Shown here piece by piece: positions 59,050 through 64,000 of a DNA stretch of 64,000 nt. Both the position numbers and the translations under genes were made by a program. The number at the start of each line of letters is the position of its first letter. Position 1 is the stretch's first letter. Below the pieces are notes generated by a model. The model did no database searches and was not told where the DNA came from. It saw only the letters and a program-made list of their open reading frames with translations. Source of the DNA: Dehalococcoidia bacterium UBA2991 (GTDB taxonomy: Bacteria; Chloroflexota; Dehalococcoidia; Tepidiformales; Tepidiformaceae); assembly GCA_002346645.1 (NCBI GenBank), contig DEAD01000008.1, positions 151,363 through 215,362 of the forward strand, written 5' to 3'.

Positions 59050-59598
59050 ATGCCGGAAAACGAACGGATCCCTGCTGGACCAATCGTAGAGGCAATAAAG
59101 ACTGCCTTTCGCTCTCAGCGGACGAAACCGCCTACCAGCAAGGAGCCCCTGGGGTGGGTGCTTTCCGTGCCAGACACCCACCAGCGAAGTGTGATTACTG
59201 AATTGGAAGGCGACAGCGAACTTCGACTACTTACTTGTTCCACCGAGGACGAAGCGAATGCGATAGCGGCAGGGCTCCACATCGGCGGTCAAGAGGTCGC
59301 TCTGATAATTCAACATGCAGGGCTTTACGCCTCGGTCAACACGCTACGGGGAGTGGGACTAGACGGAAGAGTGCCCCTATTTATGTTGGTTGGCTTGCTG
59401 AGTCGCGAGCCAGATCTCGCCCCCCGAAACTCTCCACGCTCCATGGTGCGCTTCGCAGAACCTTTGATGGAAACCTTCCAAGTTCCGTATGCATTGCTTG
59501 AAACGCGCGAGGACCTTGCGCTTATCCCCGAGTACTACGCTCTCAGCCGAGAACAATCAGGACCCACAGTGGTATTCGTCGGAAGGGAGACCACCTGA
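59050..59598 (+). CDS. TPP-dependent decarboxylase, alpha (pyrimidine-binding) subunit
   Basis: 182 aa, like the N-terminal half of a ThDP enzyme such as sulfopyruvate (ComD) or phosphonopyruvate decarboxylase. STEDEANAIAAGLHIGGQEVALIIQHAGLYASVNTLRGVGLDGRVPLFMLVGL contains the catalytic Glu (TEDEA) and the pyrimidine-domain loop. The next gene supplies the pyrophosphate domain with a 1-nt TGATG overlap. Together they would decarboxylate a 2-oxo acid; the substrate is unknown. Confidence 0.85.
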   Translation: MPENERIPAGPIVEAIKTAFRSQRTKPPTSKEPLGWVLSVPDTHQRSVITELEGDSELRLLTCSTEDEANAIAAGLHIGGQEVALIIQHAGLYASVNTLRGVGLDGRVPLFMLVGLLSREPDLAPRNSPRSMVRFAEPLMETFQVPYALLETREDLALIPEYYALSREQSGPTVVFVGRETT

Positions 59599-60164
59599 TG
59601 TATCCCGAAGATGTGCTTAGGGCTATCAATGAAGTGCGCGGCAATGCGATTGTGGTCCCAACCATGACGGCAGTTCCTGCCTGGCGCACAATCGCACCAG
59701 ACGCAACAAGTGTGGACTGCGTCGGTTTCATGGGAGGGGCTTCATCACTAGGCTTAGGGCTGGCTCTGGCCCAACCAGGACGAAGGGTTATCGTGCTTGA
59801 CGGAGACGGCTCGCTGTTAATGCAACTGGGCTCCCTGGCAACAGTGGCAGGGGCGGCACCACCTAACTTCACACACATGCTATTTTCCAACGGCGTCTAC
59901 CAGACCTCCGGAAGCCAGGAGATCCCTGGATCCGGCGCAGTAAACTTCGCAGGAATGGCAGAGGCAGCAGGGTACACATTTGCCACCCGCATTGAGAACC
60001 TAGAGGAGTTACACATCAGGCTCCCAGAACTCCTGAGCAGCCAAGGCCCAATACTTGCCGAGCTAGCAGTAGAAGAGGCGCAGCTAACACCGATGACAGC
60101 TCCAGGTGGCGACCCTCTACACGTCCAGGTTTCCAACCTGCGGGCAGCGCTAACGAAGAAGTAG
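59598..60164 (+). CDS. TPP-dependent decarboxylase, beta (pyrophosphate-binding) subunit
   Basis: 188 aa. The ThDP signature is GDGSLLMQLGSLATVAGAAPPNFTHMLFSN (GDG...N, Mg2+-diphosphate site), with FMGGASSLGLGLALAQPGRRVIVLDG before it. The C-terminal ILAELAVEEAQ fits ComE/phosphonopyruvate decarboxylase beta. Partner of the preceding subunit, translationally coupled. Confidence 0.88.
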   Translation: MYPEDVLRAINEVRGNAIVVPTMTAVPAWRTIAPDATSVDCVGFMGGASSLGLGLALAQPGRRVIVLDGDGSLLMQLGSLATVAGAAPPNFTHMLFSNGVYQTSGSQEIPGSGAVNFAGMAEAAGYTFATRIENLEELHIRLPELLSSQGPILAELAVEEAQLTPMTAPGGDPLHVQVSNLRAALTKK

Positions 60165-60223
60165 AAGGCAAGCCCTCTGGACCAATTTCTCAACCAACAG
60201 AACACACGGAGACTTGGCCCTTT

Positions 60224-60239
60224 ACACCTAGTTAGGTGT
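60224..60239. promoter_or_regulatory. Operator-like palindrome before the P450 operon
   Basis: ACACCTAGTTAGGTGT, two perfect 7-bp arms around GT, about 100 bp before the first P450 ATG. Size and place fit a dimeric repressor site for the P450-ferredoxin genes. No regulator is adjacent. Confidence 0.4.
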
Positions 60240-60339
60240 CACTTCGTCAGCAAGAAAGTGCTTCAGGAAGCTATTTGCCCACGCCAAGGCGCTGAAAGTG
60301 GCAGAATTCCCTAGACCTCACCAAAAAGAGAGCAATTTG

Positions 60340-61689
60340 ATGACGCAGAGTACAGCGAGCGATTACTCGGAGATGATCAACGCAGTAGGAAAATGTCCGA
60401 TAGACCTCGGGGAGGTCGACCTTTTTGGAGCAGGCCAGCAGGAACATTGGCCCGAGTCCTACAAGATCCTTCATGAGGAATCGCCGGTGCAGCGCATCCC
60501 TGGAGAAGGTAGTACTCCCGACACTGATGGGTTCGTCATCACCAAGTACCAGGATATCTACGACATAGTGAGAGACCCGCAAACCTTCCCTCAACCCGGA
60601 TTCGCAGGGGCGGACGGAGGAGGAACTGCAGGGATGAGTACTGAGGATGGGGAACCTAGCGCGTTAGCCGATGCGATGGCCCTGAACACCCTGCGCCCAA
60701 ACCTTGAGTTGCATAAGGCACATCGCATAGAGCTCACCGACCCTTGGGTAGGAGCGACCGGAGCACCTCGTCATCGCCCTATGGTCACGAAATTTGTGGA
60801 CCAGCTGATAGACAACTGGATTGACAAGGGGGAAGAAATTGAGTTCGTTGAGGATTTTGCTGCACCACTGCCCCAATTAGTAATGACAACCATCCTCGGA
60901 TGGCCGCTCGAGGATATCGATATCCTCCGAAAGTGGGGCCAGGCCCAGGTAAGACGTTTTGTATACGGCAAAGGGCACCGGAACATCATGTCGGACGAAG
61001 AAGAACTCGAGAACGCCCGAGACTTGGGTGAGTTCATGGAGTACGTCCAGGAACAAGTAACTAGGAAACGCCGTGATCCCCAAGAGGACATGACAAGCTT
61101 CCTTACACAAGTTACCTACAAAGCAATGAATCGCAAACTAACCGATAACGAGGTAATCGGTGTCCTCTTCGGAATGCACATTGGCGGCCTTGAAACAACG
61201 CAATATGCGATCGCAGCAGAAGCAGAACTGCTAGCACAGAACCCGGAACTATGGAGAGAGCTGAAGGCAGACCGCTCTAAAATTCGCTTCTTCGCAGAAG
61301 AAGGGATGCGCATCCACGCACCAACTCAGGGGCTCTCAACCCGCATGGCAGCGAAAGACGTAGAGATTCGCGGAGTACCCATCCCAAAGGGATCTATCCT
61401 GCATCTGCGTTACGGAGCCGCAAATCTGGACGCCGAAGAATTCAACTGCCCCGCCGAGGTAGACCTGACTCGCCCAAACACAGGCAGGCATATGACATTC
61501 TCACAAGGAATTCGCGTATGTCCGGGAGCAGGAATTTCAAGGCTCGAACAGAACATAGCTTGGGAGCGACTGGTCGACCGGCTAGAGACCATCGAGTTGG
61601 CTCCTGGCAAAAATGACTTTCGGCATCAGCCCGGCATTATGCTGGGCCTCTGGGAACTCCATCTGCAGTTCACAAAGGCAACTGGCTAG
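60340..61689 (+). CDS. Cytochrome P450 (first)
   Basis: 449 aa from ATG 60340. The I helix is IGVLFGMHIGGLETTQYAIAAE (GGxETT variant of AGxDTT), the K helix EEGMRIHAPTQG (ExxR), and the heme loop FSQGIRVCPGAG (FxxGxRxCxG, Cys thiolate). Soluble class I monooxygenase; substrate unknown. A GTG at 60298 is an alternative start. Electrons likely come from the ferredoxin at 63432 or 9931. First gene of a probable operon of P450, small protein, P450 and ferredoxin. Confidence 0.95.
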   Translation: MTQSTASDYSEMINAVGKCPIDLGEVDLFGAGQQEHWPESYKILHEESPVQRIPGEGSTPDTDGFVITKYQDIYDIVRDPQTFPQPGFAGADGGGTAGMSTEDGEPSALADAMALNTLRPNLELHKAHRIELTDPWVGATGAPRHRPMVTKFVDQLIDNWIDKGEEIEFVEDFAAPLPQLVMTTILGWPLEDIDILRKWGQAQVRRFVYGKGHRNIMSDEEELENARDLGEFMEYVQEQVTRKRRDPQEDMTSFLTQVTYKAMNRKLTDNEVIGVLFGMHIGGLETTQYAIAAEAELLAQNPELWRELKADRSKIRFFAEEGMRIHAPTQGLSTRMAAKDVEIRGVPIPKGSILHLRYGAANLDAEEFNCPAEVDLTRPNTGRHMTFSQGIRVCPGAGISRLEQNIAWERLVDRLETIELAPGKNDFRHQPGIMLGLWELHLQFTKATG

Positions 61690-61702
61690 GAGGGATATCC
61701 CT

Positions 61703-62008
61703 GTGCGGGACGAGAGTGACCACCTAGCTAATCCTGGCCTTGGCGCTCCTAAGCCTCAGGGTGATGAACAGGCCTTCCGAAAGCCGCCTCCGCTGCATGG
61801 GCGCGAATCACACATCCGCATCTTCGAAGGAGAACCCGACCCGAACGCAAAATTGTATGGGAAGACACAAATCTCAGCGGATGGAGCACTTCCCAGAGAA
61901 GAGCACGGCCCAAGCGCCGTTCTAAAAGCACTTGATCCTTTTTGGACCAGGGGCATCATCCCCGGAACCAGTAACGGTCCCGAAAAACCAGCCGACAGCC
62001 AGGTTTAA
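61703..62008 (+). CDS. Hypothetical protein (101 aa) between the P450 genes
   Basis: GTG start with AGGAGGG at 61688-61694, 8 nt upstream. Pro-, Gly- and charge-rich (HLANPGLGAPKPQGDEQAFRKPPPLHGRESHIRIFEGEPDPNAKLYGKTQIS), likely partly disordered; no family recognised. Its good ribosome site and position 13 bp after the P450 stop argue it is a real gene. It might aid the P450 pair. Confidence 0.6.
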   Translation: MRDESDHLANPGLGAPKPQGDEQAFRKPPPLHGRESHIRIFEGEPDPNAKLYGKTQISADGALPREEHGPSAVLKALDPFWTRGIIPGTSNGPEKPADSQV

Positions 62009-62064
62009 CTCAACAGGATGTCGTAGGCTACGGGCACGCATTCGAATAAGCAGGGGGGAGCATA

Positions 62065-63417
62065 ATGACCGCAACTGACGAATCCACCGCAATGGCCGAT
62101 GCAATCAGGGAGCAACTCAAGCTTGCCATAGAGCCGCAAGAATTCGACTCACCCGAATACCGGCGTGACCCGTTTCCGTTATACAAACGGCTACGCGACC
62201 ACCATCCGATTTACCACGACTTACTCCACAACAACTGGGTAGTTAGCCGCTACGACGACATCGTGGAGGTATTCCAAAACAACGAAGACTTCGACCGAGC
62301 GTCCTACGATCCGAAAGGTGAGTATGAATTCGGCAAGACACACGTGTTCGGCCCCAACATCCTTGAGTACGGTAACAGCGACGAGCACCGCTTCCTCCGA
62401 AACGTCGTTGCCGACCAGTTTGTGGGGAACCGCCTACAGGGATTTCTTCCATTCATTGAGCAGATCGCCCGGGAACTTATGGGCCAAATCTGGGAAAAAT
62501 CAGCGGATGACATCACAAAGGGATTCTCAGATACAGGCGAAGTGGAACTGGTAAGTCAGTTCACTACCCAGTTCCCGATCCGGGTCATTTCTAACATGCT
62601 AGGGCTTCCTCGCGAGGACGAGGACATGTTCGTACGCTGGTATCAGCACCTGATCGAAGGCCTTGGGTTCGGCGGAGAACACTTCGCCAAGGGAATGCAA
62701 GCGCGCAACGAGATGTGGGACTACCTTGACCCACTTATTCGACGAGCCGAGGACGCTCCAGGGGAAGACTTGATCTCACGCATCGTGCACGCGGAATTCC
62801 GTGGACAACGCATGAACGCAGACGAAATCAAGGGCTTCGTTGCTCTACTGCTTGCTGCCGGAGGGGATACTACTGACAAGGCGATCTCCAACATGTGGTA
62901 CCACATGCTCTATACACGCCCAGACCAGTTCGAAAACGAGGTCAAGAAAGACCCAAGCCTCTGGACCAACGTCTTCACGGAAATGATGCGCTACGACCCT
63001 GTCGTCCACGGACAAGGTCGCCGCACTACTCACGAGATCAAGATCCATGGCCAAGTCATACCCGAGCGGGCAAGTGTCTCTATGTTGCTAGGCGCAGGGA
63101 ATCGAGATGAGCGTGTGTTCAAGAACCCAGACACCTTCGACATGCTTAGGGACGACCTTCACATGGGACGCGAACTGCGCTCAGGCCGATACCCCGACGG
63201 TAAACATGGGCACCTCGGATTTGGCATGGGGCAACACTTCTGCATGGGATACGCAATGGCACGCCAAGAGGCGATCATTGCCTGCACTCGACTAGCAGAA
63301 GCAATGAAGAACCCCCGACCAAAGTTCCCAACGCACGAAGGGATCACATCACCGGTGATCGGCTCAGGCGGTTTCCGCGCGCCAACAGAACTTTGGATCC
63401 AGTTCGACGTCGACTAG
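62065..63417 (+). CDS. Cytochrome P450 (second)
   Basis: 450 aa with GGGGGGAG upstream. Motifs: I helix LLLAAGGDTTDKAISNMW (canonical AGGDTT), K helix EMMRYDPVVHG (ExxR), heme loop FGMGQHFCMGYAMAR (FGxGxHxCxG). Class I soluble P450 resembling CYP107-like or CYP125-like types, but exact family cannot be set. Not closely similar to the first P450, so the cluster has two different oxidation steps. Confidence 0.95.
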   Translation: MTATDESTAMADAIREQLKLAIEPQEFDSPEYRRDPFPLYKRLRDHHPIYHDLLHNNWVVSRYDDIVEVFQNNEDFDRASYDPKGEYEFGKTHVFGPNILEYGNSDEHRFLRNVVADQFVGNRLQGFLPFIEQIARELMGQIWEKSADDITKGFSDTGEVELVSQFTTQFPIRVISNMLGLPREDEDMFVRWYQHLIEGLGFGGEHFAKGMQARNEMWDYLDPLIRRAEDAPGEDLISRIVHAEFRGQRMNADEIKGFVALLLAAGGDTTDKAISNMWYHMLYTRPDQFENEVKKDPSLWTNVFTEMMRYDPVVHGQGRRTTHEIKIHGQVIPERASVSMLLGAGNRDERVFKNPDTFDMLRDDLHMGRELRSGRYPDGKHGHLGFGMGQHFCMGYAMARQEAIIACTRLAEAMKNPRPKFPTHEGITSPVIGSGGFRAPTELWIQFDVD

Positions 63418-63431
63418 GAACGAGGAAAATG

Positions 63432-63629
63432 ATGCGAGTTAAGGTCGACCTGAAAAAGTGCACAAAGAGTGGAGAGTGTTACTACAACCATCCAACACTC
63501 TTCAAAGTAGACAGCGAAGGCTTCCCTGTCGTGCAGTTTGACCCGTTGGAGGATGAGGACCTTGAGATCGAGGCGCAGCAGGCATCAGAAGTGTGCCCCG
63601 TCGAAGCAATAACCCTTGAAGGCGACTAG
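63432..63629 (+). CDS. P450-partner ferredoxin
   Basis: 65 aa; the second of two ATGs (63429, 63432) fits the GAGGA box better. CTKSGEC and CPVEAI (C-x5-C...CP), acidic helix DPLEDEDLEIEAQQA. Same family as the ferredoxin at 9931. Immediately downstream of the second P450 (14 bp), so it is almost certainly its electron donor, via a reductase not seen here. Confidence 0.92.
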   Translation: MRVKVDLKKCTKSGECYYNHPTLFKVDSEGFPVVQFDPLEDEDLEIEAQQASEVCPVEAITLEGD

Positions 63630-63650
63630 CCACAGCGGGGAGCTTCTTTC

Positions 63651-64000
63651 TCAGTAGTGAATGGCCCGTCCCACGCCGCCTCCGGCGGCGATCGTGTCAC
63701 CCTGAACGGCGACTGATTTAGGAGAGGCGAGAAAAGCTACTACATGAGCTATATCGGACGCATCGATGATCCGTCGCACCGAGTTACCTTGCGCTGCCTG
63801 CTTCGTCGCTTCCTCAACGGAAATACCCTGCTGAGTGGCTCGCTGCTCTAACAAGGCCGGCATTCGTTCAGTCCAAGTAAAGCCGGGGTGGACGACGGTA
63901 ACGTTGATACCGTAGGGACCTAACTCATCAGCCAGGTTCTTGGTGAGAGCGGCGACAGCAACGTTACGCATGCTGCCGATGGCCGTCCCAGACTGGCGGG
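63651..64000 (-). CDS. SDR family oxidoreductase, C-terminal part (5' end cut by the window)
   Basis: The frame runs past the right edge. SGTAIGSMRNVAVAALTKNLADELGPYGINVTVVHPGFTWTERMP and DIAHVVAFLASPKSVAVQGDTIAAGGGVGRAIHY are typical SDR C-terminal motifs (helix after the YxxxK site, PG motif, and the final beta strand). In the visible region the YxxxK Tyr/Lys look replaced (GTAIGSMRN). Convergent with the ferredoxin gene. Probable dehydrogenase of the catabolic region. Confidence 0.88.
   Translation of the reverse strand, partial: RQSGTAIGSMRNVAVAALTKNLADELGPYGINVTVVHPGFTWTERMPALLEQRATQQGISVEEATKQAAQGNSVRRIIDASDIAHVVAFLASPKSVAVQGDTIAAGGGVGRAIHY

Noticed and set aside
1..64000. tRNA genes, insertion sequences, prophage or integrase
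   Set aside because: Reading the intergenic gaps I found no cloverleaf, transposase, terminal inverted repeats or integrase; gaps are mostly too short.

Overview
The window looks like a stretch of chromosome from a streamlined, free-living and probably aquatic Chloroflexota (SAR202 / Dehalococcoidia-like) bacterium. This assignment is inferred from gene content and gene style: tandem CaiB/BaiF CoA-transferase domains, several crotonases, two P450s with P450-type ferredoxins, Ni-superoxide dismutase, a MEP isoprenoid pathway, and no outer-membrane genes. It is not backed by any database search. GC content is moderate and gaps between genes are mostly under 100 bp. Neighbouring genes often overlap by 1-4 nt, including six tail-to-tail gene pairs that share exactly 4 nt of stop codon.

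Layout. 0-2.3 kb: the groL 3' end and its terminator, an unknown protein, moaA, and a MerR regulator. 2.4-10 kb: a divergent DnaA, then a minus-strand acyl-CoA operon (crotonase, small membrane protein, degenerate SDR, double CoA transferase, hypothetical), a DEAD-box helicase and a P450-type ferredoxin. 10-20 kb: housekeeping genes (FAH-family hydrolase, proB, murJ, the mtaB-scpB-ylxP operon, a CNNM/CorC-like protein, a PAP2 phosphatase, pepA). 20-28 kb: crotonase plus thioesterase, a lipoprotein, glycerate kinase, a CitE-like lyase, DinB, a TIGR03960-type radical SAM protein, and ispD-ispF. 28-41 kb: a large minus-strand expression block, S1-clpC-rpoB-rpoC, followed by a solitary 5S rRNA gene. 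41-46 kb: a ferritin-like/VIT1 protein, a gamma-glutamylcyclotransferase-like protein, and tldE/tldD. 46-49 kb: an FMN riboswitch controlling ribE-ribBA-ribH. 49-53 kb: a zinc-finger/SH3 membrane protein, a Nudix hydrolase, nickel SOD with its maturation peptidase, an aldo/keto reductase, a four-motif ferredoxin and PhhB. 53-64 kb: an accessory catabolic region with an oligopeptide-type binding lipoprotein, crotonase, quinone-oxidoreductase-like MDR, MFS transporter, AhpD-like proteins, a two-subunit TPP decarboxylase, two cytochrome P450s, a ferredoxin and an SDR.

Most notable. (1) At 57946-58509 an AhpD/carboxymuconolactone-decarboxylase-like gene is interrupted by one in-frame TGA exactly at the second position of its CxxC redox motif. 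It is followed by a 7-bp hairpin with a GUU loop at SECIS-like spacing, so it is a strong selenoprotein candidate (CxxU). It overlaps a paralogue that has lost both redox residues. (2) The Ni-SOD peptidase gene (sodX) lies in the same frame directly after the sodN stop and has no canonical start codon upstream of its catalytic serine. (3) A perfect 42-bp palindrome sits inside the PAP2 coding sequence. (4) Many operon-first genes have a TANNNT hexamer 6-8 nt before the start codon, which suggests leaderless transcription. (5) The 5S rRNA gene is unlinked from other rRNA genes, and DnaA has an altered DNA-recognition motif.
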